A program made the position numbers and the translations under genes. Of a DNA stretch of 64,000 bases, positions 9,353-18,676 are shown one piece after another. Below the pieces are notes generated by a model that ran no database searches, was not told the DNA's origin, and worked only from the letters and a program-made list of their open reading frames with translations. The stretch lies in the NCBI GenBank assembly GCA_964537975.1, contig CAZIDP010000003.1, positions 1 to 64,000 on the forward strand, written 5' to 3'. How positions within the stretch are numbered: the stretch's first letter is position 1; each line of letters opens with the position of its first letter. This stretch comes from SCBR16-9 sp964537975. GTDB lineage: Bacteria; Hydrogenedentota; Hydrogenedentia; Hydrogenedentales; SCBR16-9.

Positions 9353-10275
9353 TGTTGTAAATTGACCGGATTTCCAGATGAATTGTTGGTACCTTTTTTA
9401 ACGGTGCTATCAGCCAACACAGGTAATGGTGATCGGCGTCGGGATAATACCCACAACTCGCCAATAATGCCAAATAATACATATGTGGCGGCCAATGGAA
9501 ACAATACCATGGCAGGTGATGTTGTCCAGGCGTAATGTACTACTGCTATGAGAAATGCATAGGTACCTAAAGCAATAATGGCATGTCGTGGTGCCAATAT
9601 GAATGATTTAAATCTGTCTTTTGGATATCTCACGGTGCTTACCATGAGAAATGCCAGCAGTAATGCCAAAGGCCCCAGGGAATAATAGGCCAACATACCT
9701 ATATCATGACTGTCAATTCTGGGCTCAACATAGTGCAAAAAAAGCACATATGCGGCAAGTGTACCACCAGCAGCAGGCGATGGCAATCCGATGAAATAAT
9801 CACGACGATCCGCTTGAAATGTATTAAAACGGGCTAAACGCAGCGCGGTACATATTACAAAAATAATGGCGACATAAGAACCTGTCTTGCCGACAATAGA
9901 TTCGGCTCGTTCTGACAACACAAAATGGGCAGCATCAGGTAGGTACAATGTAAACAATAATATTCCCGGTGCCAGACCAAATGATACAACATCACATATA
10001 CTATCCAACTCCTTACCAAATTCTGATGTACTGCGAGTTATTCGTGCCACTGTACCATCGAGCATGTCAAAAATAATTGCAGCCAGGATATACATCGCAG
10101 CAGTTTCAAATTCTGAGCCGATACTTGCGAAAATACTGAATGTCCCACAATACAGATTCATCGTGGTCATGAAACTGGCCAAAACATTGATGGGACGACG
10201 ACGCAATGCGCGATGGTGCCGTTCCGTGCGCTTATATTGTTTAATTTTCATGGGTTGATTTTCATTTGGTTTCAT
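9280..10275 (-). CDS. pssA: CDP-diacylglycerol--serine O-phosphatidyltransferase
   Basis: Makes phosphatidylserine from CDP-diacylglycerol and serine at the inner membrane. The CDP-alcohol phosphotransferase signature is intact: D70, D73-G74, A77-R78, G87, D91, D95. About eight membrane segments follow, interrupted by a GLPSPAAGG loop typical of bacterial type II PssA. At 331 aa it is longer than the usual ~250-280; the last ~45 residues are a hydrophilic tail (LPGGDGGEDKKKDD) encoded partly over the antisense 3' end of the permease gene. It overlaps the end of psd by 14 bases, so the two enzymes of phosphatidylethanolamine synthesis are translationally linked. Confidence 0.93.
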   Translation of the reverse strand: MKPNENQPMKIKQYKRTERHHRALRRRPINVLASFMTTMNLYCGTFSIFASIGSEFETAAMYILAAIIFDMLDGTVARITRSTSEFGKELDSICDVVSFGLAPGILLFTLYLPDAAHFVLSERAESIVGKTGSYVAIIFVICTALRLARFNTFQADRRDYFIGLPSPAAGGTLAAYVLFLHYVEPRIDSHDIGMLAYYSLGPLALLLAFLMVSTVRYPKDRFKSFILAPRHAIIALGTYAFLIAVVHYAWTTSPAMVLFPLAATYVLFGIIGELWVLSRRRSPLPVLADSTVKKGTNNSSGNPVNLQHHKVEAPPLPGGDGGEDKKKDDSL

Positions 10276-10927
10276 ATTTTATATACGCAGCAACTATACT
10301 GGTTCCGGCTTTCACTTTTTCGTTTAAACGGACACGAATTTCAAAATCGGGTGACAAGTATAATTCTGTACGTGAACCAAAGCGGATCATGCCGAATTTT
10401 TCGCCTTTTTCCAATGACATGCCAACCTCGGCAGGGCATATGATGCGTCTGGCTACCGCCCCCGAGATTTGGCGAACGGTCATTGCTCCCCGCACTGTTT
10501 CAAGCCATACCGCATTGGACTCATTTACATTCGTCGTTTCTGGTTTTCGCGCATCTTTAAACAAACCCGGCTTGTATTTAATGGCTGTTATTTTGCCTGA
10601 AAATGGAGCCCGGTTGATATGCGCGTCAAACAGAGATAAAAAAATTGAAATTCTTTGGCAGGGCCCATCATAAAATGGAGTTTCGTCCAAGTTTTCAATT
10701 GCAACGATTCGACCATCGGCTGGGGCAACCACTTCATTCTCAGACGCGGTAATTTCTCTGGGAAAATCACGAAAAAACAATGCCATAGCAATGCCCAACA
10801 CAACAATACCCACTCCGCTCCATACATAGGGTGTTGCATACAAAAGAATACACAGAAGCAAACCTGCAAACACTGTAGGTGCATAAAAGGGGAGACCGGC
10901 GCGCCAGCCACTAAATGTTTTATTCAC
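10262..10927 (-). CDS. psd: Phosphatidylserine decarboxylase, short form
   Basis: Converts phosphatidylserine to phosphatidylethanolamine. At 221 aa it is the short form of the family: two N-terminal membrane segments (about 11-52), then APADGRIVAIE, the FLSLFDAHINRAPFSG motif (97-111) and EKFGMIRFGSRTELYLS. Self-cleavage within FGS (Gly184-Ser185) would generate the small alpha chain with its pyruvoyl cofactor. It is preceded by radC (4-base overlap) and followed by pssA (14-base overlap), so all three are probably one transcript. Confidence 0.94.
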   Translation of the reverse strand: MNKTFSGWRAGLPFYAPTVFAGLLLCILLYATPYVWSGVGIVVLGIAMALFFRDFPREITASENEVVAPADGRIVAIENLDETPFYDGPCQRISIFLSLFDAHINRAPFSGKITAIKYKPGLFKDARKPETTNVNESNAVWLETVRGAMTVRQISGAVARRIICPAEVGMSLEKGEKFGMIRFGSRTELYLSPDFEIRVRLNEKVKAGTSIVAAYIKYETK

Positions 10928-11628
10928 ATCAACTGCCTTTCTTTTAAACTCACATACTTCCCATCACCAAATATTACATGGTCCAATAAGGGAATATTAA
11001 GCAACTCGCCCGATTCTACCAGCTTACGAGTCAATTGAATATCTGCGTTACTTGGTTCAGGATCTCCACTGGGGTGATTATGCGCCACAATGATGGCAGA
11101 TGCACCTTCTCGTACTGCTTGTCGATATACATCACGCGGCATTGCCAACGTTCCGTCAACACTCCCATGAGAAATATCTACCACCTTGCGAATTTCATTT
11201 TTTGTATTTAACAGCAAAGTTTTAAAATGTTCTGTTTCATATTCTTTAAAATCAACCATGAGATAATCAACTACATCTTGGGCACTGCGAATCTTGTATT
11301 TATTCAGGTGGTTATGGGTGGCCAACCTTTTGCCCAGTTCCAATGCTGCTTTTAGTTCTATCGCTTTTACCTGGCCAATTCCTTTGACTTGCTGGATTTC
11401 TTCAAGTGATGCACGTGCCATATTCCGAATACCTCCGAAATGATGCAATAGCCGGTCTGCCAGTGCAACAGCCCCTACTTCACGCGTGCCTGTTCGAAAA
11501 AGAACCCCAATTAACTCGGCATCGCGTAGTGCTTCTGCGCCAAGTCGGGCCAGGCGTTCACGCGGTCTGTCATCTGGAGGAATTTCACGAACTGCGCTGG
11601 TGACAGGAGCAGGCGTATGAGAGCTCAT
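10924..11628 (-). CDS. radC: RadC/JAB-domain protein
   Basis: A 234-aa protein with an N-terminal UPF0758 region (RPRERLARLGAEALRDAELI), a helix-hairpin-helix (IQQVKGIGQVKAIELKAA, about 78-95) and a C-terminal JAB metalloprotease-fold domain with the zinc motif AHNHPSGDPEPSNAD (182-196). The old DNA-repair assignment is not well supported and the activity is unresolved; the metal site looks intact here. It is the first gene of the radC-psd-pssA run and overlaps psd by ATGA. AGGAAGG lies 14 bases upstream of the ATG. Confidence 0.92.
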   Translation of the reverse strand: MSSHTPAPVTSAVREIPPDDRPRERLARLGAEALRDAELIGVLFRTGTREVGAVALADRLLHHFGGIRNMARASLEEIQQVKGIGQVKAIELKAALELGKRLATHNHLNKYKIRSAQDVVDYLMVDFKEYETEHFKTLLLNTKNEIRKVVDISHGSVDGTLAMPRDVYRQAVREGASAIIVAHNHPSGDPEPSNADIQLTRKLVESGELLNIPLLDHVIFGDGKYVSLKERQLM

Positions 11629-11960
11629 TTTAAAATTAAAAACCTTCCTGGCATAAACAACAAATGCAAAACATTACTCGGTTCAGGATTAATGATGAAA
11701 GAATTTTGGTTTAACATAGTCTATCACACAAAATTACCAAATATCTTCAGGGCCATGCTGGAGAGTTTTTTTACTCGAGAGGAAATGACTATTAATATAA
11801 TTCTTAGATGTGGCATGGGTTCACATCAGGTGCTTTCCATAAGTAATCAAAACAGCCAAGTTTGCCTTGCTCTTTCTAAATATGCCTATAATGAGAGATG
11901 ATGATTGTTTGTACAAGTAATTTGGTGTATTGCGGTGGGCAATTCTAAGGAGGTTGGCGT
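11629..11960. other. Divergent intergenic region between radC and the aldo/keto reductase gene
   Basis: About 330 bases without a convincing gene. It must carry the radC promoter (minus) and that of the aldo/keto reductase (plus). TTGTTT and TATTGC 17 bases apart (near 11904-11932) is a weak plus-strand candidate. A 94-codon frame crosses the region but starts inside radC and has no ribosome binding site or family resemblance. Confidence 0.4.
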
Positions 11961-12944
11961 ATGAACACGACATTTCACACTGTGCTGGACCCTTGTGGTA
12001 TTTGCCTTGGTACCGCAACCATGGGTACTGATATTTCTGTTATCGATAGTTATACCGTTTTAGACACTTACTTTGAGCTAGGTGGAAATTTCGTAGATAC
12101 CGCACATATCTATGCAGCTTGGGTTGAAAATGGTTGGGGTGCCAGTGAACGGACGTTGGGGGAGTGGATTAAAAGTAATGGTTTGCGAAAGCAAATCATT
12201 TTGGCAACCAAAGGTGGACATCCACCCATGAGCAAAATGGATGGCTGGCGTTGTGGCGCTGAGGATTTACTGCATGATCTGGAAGAAAGCCTGGAGCGGT
12301 TACAAACAGACTTTATTGATGTATATTGGCTGCATCGCGACGATCCAGCTCGACATGTTGGTGAGATAATCGATACATTGGCCGATTTTGTAGTTCAAGG
12401 ATTGATTGGCGCGTATGGTGCGTCAAATTGGAGTACGGAACGCATAGATGAAGCAAATGCCTACGCGAAAGAAAAGGGGCTGCCGCCATTTGTAGCGAGC
12501 CAGCCTGGCTGGTCTCTGGCGGATCGTGCCCCTGATGCACCGATGATTCCGGGGTTGGTCTTCGTGGATGAATCCATTCGCCGTTGGCATCGTCAAAAGT
12601 ATTTGGCAATGGTTCCCTATACTTCACAAGCTACAGGTTACTTTGGAGAAGCCAATGTCGCCTGGGCTAAAGCTGGATTCCTTAATGATCCACCACGTGG
12701 ACGTGACTACGACACGGCTGGAAATCGTAAACGTTTATTAGAATGCATCAAAATCGCCGAGTATAAGCATTGCACACCAAATCAAGTCGCACTGGCATAT
12801 CTGCGTGATCAAAGATTCCCTGTATTTCCGATTGTAGGTACTGGTAAACCAGATCACATCAAAGAAGCTTTGGAAGCATTGGAGATAACACTGAGCATCA
12901 CAGAACGCAAACGTCTTCGAACGATAGGCGAAGACATCGGGTAA
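11961..12944 (+). CDS. Aldo/keto reductase family oxidoreductase
   Basis: A 327-aa cytosolic NAD(P)H-dependent oxidoreductase with a TIM-barrel fold. The catalytic tetrad is complete: Asp46 and Tyr51 (FVDTAHIYAAW), Lys84 (LATKGGH) and His125 (VYWLHRDDP). Later come GASNWS and the C-terminal cofactor region FPIVGTGKPDHIKEAL, which is divergent from the usual IPG(T/A) pattern. Resemblance is to the YghZ/MocA-like group that acts on sugars or sugar-derived aldehydes; the substrate is unknown. The ATG has an excellent AAGGAGG seven bases upstream. It faces the neighbouring minus-strand carbohydrate genes and may belong to the same function. Confidence 0.88.
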   Translation: MNTTFHTVLDPCGICLGTATMGTDISVIDSYTVLDTYFELGGNFVDTAHIYAAWVENGWGASERTLGEWIKSNGLRKQIILATKGGHPPMSKMDGWRCGAEDLLHDLEESLERLQTDFIDVYWLHRDDPARHVGEIIDTLADFVVQGLIGAYGASNWSTERIDEANAYAKEKGLPPFVASQPGWSLADRAPDAPMIPGLVFVDESIRRWHRQKYLAMVPYTSQATGYFGEANVAWAKAGFLNDPPRGRDYDTAGNRKRLLECIKIAEYKHCTPNQVALAYLRDQRFPVFPIVGTGKPDHIKEALEALEITLSITERKRLRTIGEDIG

Positions 12945-12984
12945 TTGATGATTTCAATAGAAAATTGACTATGTAAATTTGATA

Positions 12985-14142
12985 TTAGTCTACAGGTTTA
13001 CGCATGTAACGTATTTCTTTATAGCGGAAATCCCAAGGCGCATCAGAGATTCGTTCAGGTTTCCAGCTATAAAAAAGATACAGAAAAGTGCTTTCATCAG
13101 ATTCCAGCAACAATGCCTCTGGAACATGGCTTGAAGCCTTGCCGTGTGGCCGTATATGCCCCTGTACCGTCCAGCTTATACCATCAGGAGAGGTTGCCAT
13201 GGTTAACTGACGGCCATCACCGCCCATTTCTGGTGGATAATTAGGTGCATCACTAAAAGCGTAATAGGTGTCATTAATCCGGACAATGCTCGGGTTAGGC
13301 CAGTCCTTCAATAAGGGTTTGTCATCTGCACGTAATACTGTCCAGTGGGAAGGATTCAGAAAATCACCGGTATTTTCTGCATAACCCAATGATACAAAAG
13401 TGCCAGGATGAAAGTAATCAAACCATAGTTTCCACCGGTCATTATCACGCAGCAGAGTAGGTCGGTGATACCGACCGTAATACGCATCGGGAGGTGTTTC
13501 TGGTAGTTTGCCGTCCACAATTTCCCACGGATTCTCATATTCTCCTGGCCAAATCAGAATCGGTGCCTTGGAGCGTTCCCAATGAATACCGTCTACCGAA
13601 ACCGCACCCATTACACAATCCATCAGATACAATCGATCATGGCCCTCATCATCTGGCCGCACATCAAAGCGGACACCGGAATAGGCCATGGAATACATGC
13701 CATCATAATAGACCACTGATGGATCGCCAGAAGCCATATTGTCAAATGCATCCGGGTCCGGCGCTAATACTGGAACGAAATCATATGGGCTGGGCCAAGC
13801 TGGTGTTAAGGTTTCGCTATCACCATCTTTAATCCATTCCGTTTTTACCCACTTATCATTTCCCGCGTACACTTCCCACGCGTCGAGCGTAGCGGCTCTG
13901 GCAAAGTAAATTGCATCACCACCAGGGTACCCCGGGTTATGCTCCTCTGCAGCATACCCGAAAAACCACATTTTGAATGGGTAATCCGTATCTTCTGGAT
14001 TGTGGATAATGCGCGCATTGTAGAGGTTATGAAAACCGCCCAGAATTGGAGTTGGATGAACTTCCCAGTCTTCGGTCAGATCATGAAGCCGCTCCGGATC
14101 AACATTTCCAAGTAAGCACACCAACAGTAGTGTAAAAATCAT
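12985..14142 (-). CDS. Secreted five-bladed beta-propeller, glycoside hydrolase (GH43/GH32/GH117-like)
   Basis: About 385 aa with a short signal peptide (MIFTLLLVCLLG). Repeated blades are visible: NLYNARIIHNP, YPFKMWFFGY, DPSVVYYDGMYSMAYSG, YHRPTLLRDNDRWKLWFDYF, NPSIVRINDTYYAFSDAP, EALLLESDESTFLYLFYS. This W/Y-rich pattern is that of the clan F/J glycosidase propellers, which cleave arabinan, xylan, fructan or agar-type linkages. I cannot place it in one family or prove the acid/base residues. A frame start at a TTG (14151) sits too close to the GGAG; the ATG at 14142 has it ten bases upstream. It is last in the minus-strand carbohydrate cluster. Confidence 0.72.
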   Translation of the reverse strand: MIFTLLLVCLLGNVDPERLHDLTEDWEVHPTPILGGFHNLYNARIIHNPEDTDYPFKMWFFGYAAEEHNPGYPGGDAIYFARAATLDAWEVYAGNDKWVKTEWIKDGDSETLTPAWPSPYDFVPVLAPDPDAFDNMASGDPSVVYYDGMYSMAYSGVRFDVRPDDEGHDRLYLMDCVMGAVSVDGIHWERSKAPILIWPGEYENPWEIVDGKLPETPPDAYYGRYHRPTLLRDNDRWKLWFDYFHPGTFVSLGYAENTGDFLNPSHWTVLRADDKPLLKDWPNPSIVRINDTYYAFSDAPNYPPEMGGDGRQLTMATSPDGISWTVQGHIRPHGKASSHVPEALLLESDESTFLYLFYSWKPERISDAPWDFRYKEIRYMRKPVD

Positions 14143-14177
14143 TGTGTACAAGCTCCATATAAAATCATTCTGGGTTA

Positions 14178-16103
14178 TTATGCAGAAGGATTGAGTGAAA
14201 CCAGGTCAATATAATGGTGAGCACAGGTGCCAGCATCACTGAATATGATACTGAAGTCTGCCTTATCGCTGTGGCGTACCAGCCGAAGCACCAGGATGTT
14301 TTCACCTTTTTTTAATTGCACCCCCGGGACATGTACATTTTCTGCTGTCCACCAGGCTGAGTTGTCACGTTCTGCTATCAGTTTGCCATTTAAGGCAGCC
14401 TTAAAAGCATCTGTATACCCGATTTGTGCATAAACTGTGCGATCATCAGGACAGGTGAATTTGCGTACGAGGTATACGACACATGGGCCTTGCCAACCAA
14501 ACAGATCGCTGACAGAAAACTTGTCACGATACAGATTGATACGTTCGCCCATCGGCTCACTCCGGGTATCTAGCGCGTCAAGCGACAGATATTCCTTTTC
14601 AGAATCAACAAACGCACTTACATGATAATCACGTACCCGATCGAGTGAAGCGCCTTCACCTTCAACTTTTCCAAGATGTTTATAATAACTTTCACCAATT
14701 TCTAAAGGGGGTACGGTCACGATATTTTCCCAATACGGCCCATACACCAACCATACCGTAGCACCAGCTAGACCAAATAAATGGGTGTAACAATTGCCAT
14801 TGTCAACTTCAAATACAGCCTCGACTGGGTTACTTTCAGGCAACGCATGAATGGTATCAGGTACGGTTAAGGTAACAGGTACTTCGATTGCAGTATTGGG
14901 TTGCAAAGTGATTCTATCTTCGGCCTTGCCAGACAGCCAACCATCTGGCATTAGCAGTCTCAGGATGCCATTAACAACATTATCACTGTGGTTTGATGCA
15001 ATAATCGTCAGGGTATGGCTGTCACCAATTCCAATGACCGGATCGCCATCATACTGTACTTCCAGGGTTATATCTGGAAGAGCAGGTTTAGGTATAGGCG
15101 TATACTGAGGGGGATTTGTCAATGTCACCACCTGGTTTAATGAAGAAAATTCCAAGCCCATTTTGCAGGTGTCTTCGGCCAAATCGAACAATAAATTAGA
15201 ACGTCGATTCACATGAACATCCAATTTATAACCCTGATCTTTGAGATCATATTGGCGCATCAACTCTTTGCCGCCAACGATGATTCCCAAAATGGAGCCT
15301 GCTGTTGCACAGGTGCAATCTGTATCAAAACCACAATTGACAGCGATCATTGTCGTATCAATAAAATCATTTCCACCGTAGTACATGGACAGCAATGTTA
15401 TCCCGATATTTTGAAAGAGATTCGTACAATCGGGGTGTCCATAGTGGCGAAGTATCATTGCTCGGGTTTCACGCCAGTCTTTAAATTGGCGACACCATTT
15501 TTGCGTATCATGAATCAACCGCGTTATTTTTGCATCTTGTGGAATATGTTCCAGAGCAACTTCAATACATTTTTCCCAGTCATTTTCTATAAATGCTTGT
15601 GCCTCCATAGCGGCAATAAATTGCTCGGCATAAACTGAATTACCTGCGTGATCCAGTATGCCGTCCTTTGCTGCGCAGGAAGCCGCCAATGCCGGGTCTC
15701 CGGGTGCAATGCATGCCCAGATTTCTGCACGAATCGGACAACCCATACCTTCAAGGTAATAATCATTGTTGTATGATCCGCTGTACGGAGGGGCGATGTG
15801 GCGACCGTAATTTTTTTTGAAAATTGCGTATTCGCCCATGGCATAAGGACATTGATTGAAAAAGCCTTCAGCCAGGTCCAACGATGTAAAATGGTGCCCC
15901 TTCTTTTCAAGGACATCCAACCAGAGTACTTGCAAGTCCAGGTCGTCATTCGGAACCATATCCGCAATCAGCGCTGGTGAATATTCCAATTCCATCAACT
16001 GCTTCATGCCCTCATAGGGCATTCCAATTGTTCCTGAGATACATTTGCCCAGCCAACAACCAAATACTTTGTCCAGATAGGTTTCATACGACAACGAAAT
16101 CAT
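14178..16103 (-). CDS. ADP-ribosylglycohydrolase-fold protein with C-terminal beta domains
   Basis: A 641-aa protein. The first ~300 residues are an ADP-ribosylglycohydrolase domain: GCWLGKCISGTIGMPYEG at the start, the metal-binding PNDDLDLQVLW (51-61), and the C-terminal metal motif NCGFDTDCTCATAGSILG near 256-273. The remaining ~330 residues are beta-rich, with a bacterial-Ig-like segment and a final galactose-binding/PA14-like sandwich (KKGENILVLRLVRHSDKADFSI). No signal peptide is visible. Proteins of this type cluster with glycan degradation genes in PVC and Bacteroidetes genomes, so the substrate may be an O- or N-glycosidic bond of a carbohydrate rather than ADP-ribosylated protein. 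AAGGA precedes the ATG. Confidence 0.83.
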   Translation of the reverse strand: MISLSYETYLDKVFGCWLGKCISGTIGMPYEGMKQLMELEYSPALIADMVPNDDLDLQVLWLDVLEKKGHHFTSLDLAEGFFNQCPYAMGEYAIFKKNYGRHIAPPYSGSYNNDYYLEGMGCPIRAEIWACIAPGDPALAASCAAKDGILDHAGNSVYAEQFIAAMEAQAFIENDWEKCIEVALEHIPQDAKITRLIHDTQKWCRQFKDWRETRAMILRHYGHPDCTNLFQNIGITLLSMYYGGNDFIDTTMIAVNCGFDTDCTCATAGSILGIIVGGKELMRQYDLKDQGYKLDVHVNRRSNLLFDLAEDTCKMGLEFSSLNQVVTLTNPPQYTPIPKPALPDITLEVQYDGDPVIGIGDSHTLTIIASNHSDNVVNGILRLLMPDGWLSGKAEDRITLQPNTAIEVPVTLTVPDTIHALPESNPVEAVFEVDNGNCYTHLFGLAGATVWLVYGPYWENIVTVPPLEIGESYYKHLGKVEGEGASLDRVRDYHVSAFVDSEKEYLSLDALDTRSEPMGERINLYRDKFSVSDLFGWQGPCVVYLVRKFTCPDDRTVYAQIGYTDAFKAALNGKLIAERDNSAWWTAENVHVPGVQLKKGENILVLRLVRHSDKADFSIIFSDAGTCAHHYIDLVSLNPSA

Positions 16104-16201
16104 TTTTATAATCCTTCAGTAATCAGGTTAAAACAAATAAACTGCATAATTGAGAATTTTTTACCGTTTTTATGTAGTCATTGGACACCTCTTCAGGTGG
16201 A

Positions 16202-16534
16202 TCAACCGGGACGATGCGGGTTTGACGAATCGTTCATTGCTTCGCCAACAAGCGCTCCCATCAGGATGTATTCATAGGAGATAAACTGGCGTTGTTCATC
16301 CAGCCAGCTCACAAAAATATTGTACCCCCATTCACCTGCAATTCGCTGCACATCGGCACTGAATGCGTAACACCGCAAAAGTGTAACAGGAAAAGGTTCA
16401 GACTTCACCTGGAGCCAACCCTGATGTGAGCGGGCATCCATGACCAATACTTGTGTAGCCGGTGCCATGTCTGCTTCAAGCACCTGCACGGCATCTTGCG
16501 CTTGGGATGTTGTATACCAATCGGTCAAACCCAT
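16202..16534 (-). CDS. Unknown 110-aa protein in the carbohydrate cluster
   Basis: I do not recognise this product. It is hydrophilic, without a signal peptide or membrane helix; the tail (NDSSNPHRPG) looks disordered. The sequence reads as a small alpha/beta protein (QVLVMDARSHQGWLQV, YNIFVSWLDEQRQFISYEYILMG). It lies between the beta-helix and ADP-ribosylglycohydrolase-fold genes on the same strand, about 90-100 bases from each, which favours a real gene. There is no convincing Shine-Dalgarno before the ATG, so the start or the gene itself is uncertain. Confidence 0.45.
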   Translation of the reverse strand: MGLTDWYTTSQAQDAVQVLEADMAPATQVLVMDARSHQGWLQVKSEPFPVTLLRCYAFSADVQRIAGEWGYNIFVSWLDEQRQFISYEYILMGALVGEAMNDSSNPHRPG

Positions 16535-16627
16535 TTAGAAATTGCCATTGGGACAAAATTCATTGCTCATATTCTTGTTCCACGAACTGAGTATTGATAT
16601 TGGTTGCAGAACGTCAGAAAAAAAAGT

Positions 16628-18595
16628 TTACTCTGTCAACCCGATGTTTCCAGTCATTACAATACTATCTCGACTCACTTCATTACCTGACAGGAGCAAA
16701 CCGGTTGTTGCATCTACATGGTTTGATGACAGTACCACCGATGAATTCTCTACGGAATTAATACCAATTTCGGCATCGCTGATACTATTTCCATTCACAA
16801 TAAGTCCGTTGTTGTTGGTTGCAGAAATCCCGGTTTGGGCATCACGTACAGTGTTGTTTCCAATACTGACATGGCGTGTATGATCAAAATATAAGCCTTC
16901 TGAAAACTGGGCAAGCACATTGCCGGTTACAGTTGCATTGTGGGTATTCATCAAGGCGATTCCACGGTTGCCCCCAGTTTCATTTAAACCTCTGAAACTG
17001 TTTCCAATGACCGAGATTTCTTCAGAATTATTGATAACCAAAGCGGAGCCTGCTGTTTCTGTAAATGTATTCGATTCAACAACACCCTGGCGTACACGGT
17101 TCAAATAGCATGTTGTCAGTCCCAACGTGTCACTGGCACCTTCCATCATGTTCTGGTTGTGCGCTATGACTACGCGTTGCACCCACCAGGGATCATCATC
17201 CACACCACGTAATACACTGTTTTCACTTTGTGCCAAACGCTCTGGGTCTTCTGCATCGCCACCAATGGTAATGACATTGCGAAAACTCCGGAAGTAGTTA
17301 TGGGTAATTTTAATATCACGGATAGCGGTGTCATCGGCACGGGAGACGCCATCCTGCTCAAGCCGTTTTGTGGCGCGAATGTAGATAGCCTTGTCGATAG
17401 CCGGTGAAGATATATCGTTATGCGAGAATGTGAGACCACGGCACATGCCTTCTACATAGAAAAAAGCGCCACGAGAAGGTGCGCGTCCTGTGCAGGAGTT
17501 GTTGGTAAAACGTATATCTCGGGTATAATTTCCAGCATTAGTGCGTGGATGTAAGTTCATGTAAATGCCAGAATTCCAGGGACCAGGCTCTCTGGCTTCA
17601 GGTGCTTCACCGACATCATGTACATTGATGTAGTTGTGGTCAATCACCATATCATAAGCAGGACTGGTATCCCCATCGTCTTCAAATGGGCGGCCATCCA
17701 TATATATGAACTGTGCACCAATAAAGGTGTTGTGTATTAATTCAACTTGCTCCATGAAGTGGCCTTCACTCTTGAAAAAAGTCGTCCACAGTTTTGAGGA
17801 GCGTCCTGGGGGATGCGTTGAATATTGATTTATACGCATAATTTTCGCTGGTCCAGCCATAACCGCACCCTGATATACATAAACGCCGATTGCCGTGTCA
17901 TTGATCCACATTTCATCAATGAATACATCCAGCCAGGAGCCATTCATTTTAACGCCAATTTCAAACGGACGTGAAAACGTTGTTTGGAGTATGCTGTTGC
18001 CATAACTATTGATGGTTACCTGGCGAATACGGGGATCTGTAGACCAGGCTCTTCCATCGCTGACCGGTGCATCCAGATGTATAGCGGCTTGATGGCGCTG
18101 TTCTTTTTCTTCCCATAAAGGGTTAAACGTGTCTGAAGTATCTACCGAACCAATAAAAAGGCGTTCCAGTGTTACATTGGAATGTCGGAGGCGTATTGTG
18201 CTTTCAACCGATCGGCTGTTCTGAAGAATACGCGTTACATTCATACCATCACCACAGATGGTCTGATAGGGTGCCGTCGTTTCAATAGTGCCCTGCCATC
18301 CATCTACCGCACCATCAAAATAATAGGTACCAGCCGGAAAGTATATCAGGCAGTGTGAGCCGACATGGGGATGTTCCAGAATGGCCTTGATCCGTTTACT
18401 GTTTTCCTTTGCAGTTTCGGAATCAAATGAAACAGCAGGCATAACAGGAGGCAGACCTAAAGCATCAGCAGTTTGGGTAACATCAATCTTTTTATGAGTT
18501 TCCATAATTAAACTTTCAGCAGCACCTGAAACAATGCTATGAGCACAAATACAAATTGAAATTGCCAATACACGTAGATTGGAATATAGAATCAC
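16628..18595 (-). CDS. Secreted right-handed parallel beta-helix protein (pectate lyase-like)
   Basis: A 655-aa protein with an N-terminal signal peptide (about residues 8-26). Residues ~40-200 resemble the pectate-lyase-3/GH28-like opening (CLIYFPAGTYYFDGAVDGW), and the C-terminal ~250 residues are a regular ladder of N-rich coils with the pattern xxxNxxxNxxxGI (for example GNTVRDAQTGISATNNNGLIVNGNSISDA), typical of NosD/PbH1 parallel beta-helices. Such proteins bind or cleave acidic polysaccharides; catalytic residues are not identifiable. The start is a GTG with AGGAGG four bases upstream, a very strong site. It is second in the minus-strand carbohydrate run after the dehydrogenase gene. 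Confidence 0.82.
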   Translation of the reverse strand: MILYSNLRVLAISICICAHSIVSGAAESLIMETHKKIDVTQTADALGLPPVMPAVSFDSETAKENSKRIKAILEHPHVGSHCLIYFPAGTYYFDGAVDGWQGTIETTAPYQTICGDGMNVTRILQNSRSVESTIRLRHSNVTLERLFIGSVDTSDTFNPLWEEKEQRHQAAIHLDAPVSDGRAWSTDPRIRQVTINSYGNSILQTTFSRPFEIGVKMNGSWLDVFIDEMWINDTAIGVYVYQGAVMAGPAKIMRINQYSTHPPGRSSKLWTTFFKSEGHFMEQVELIHNTFIGAQFIYMDGRPFEDDGDTSPAYDMVIDHNYINVHDVGEAPEAREPGPWNSGIYMNLHPRTNAGNYTRDIRFTNNSCTGRAPSRGAFFYVEGMCRGLTFSHNDISSPAIDKAIYIRATKRLEQDGVSRADDTAIRDIKITHNYFRSFRNVITIGGDAEDPERLAQSENSVLRGVDDDPWWVQRVVIAHNQNMMEGASDTLGLTTCYLNRVRQGVVESNTFTETAGSALVINNSEEISVIGNSFRGLNETGGNRGIALMNTHNATVTGNVLAQFSEGLYFDHTRHVSIGNNTVRDAQTGISATNNNGLIVNGNSISDAEIGINSVENSSVVLSSNHVDATTGLLLSGNEVSRDSIVMTGNIGLTE

Positions 18596-18676
18596 AGTTC
18601 CTCCTGTCTAAAAAGTGAGATTGTTAAGTTCAGCATTTTACCCCGAAAGGTTTCTATAGTGGCATATCAGGCTATA

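Noticed and set aside
11617..11901. 94-codon plus-strand frame between radC and the aldo/keto reductase gene
   Set aside because: Starts inside radC, no ribosome binding site, composition not protein-like, no family resemblance.
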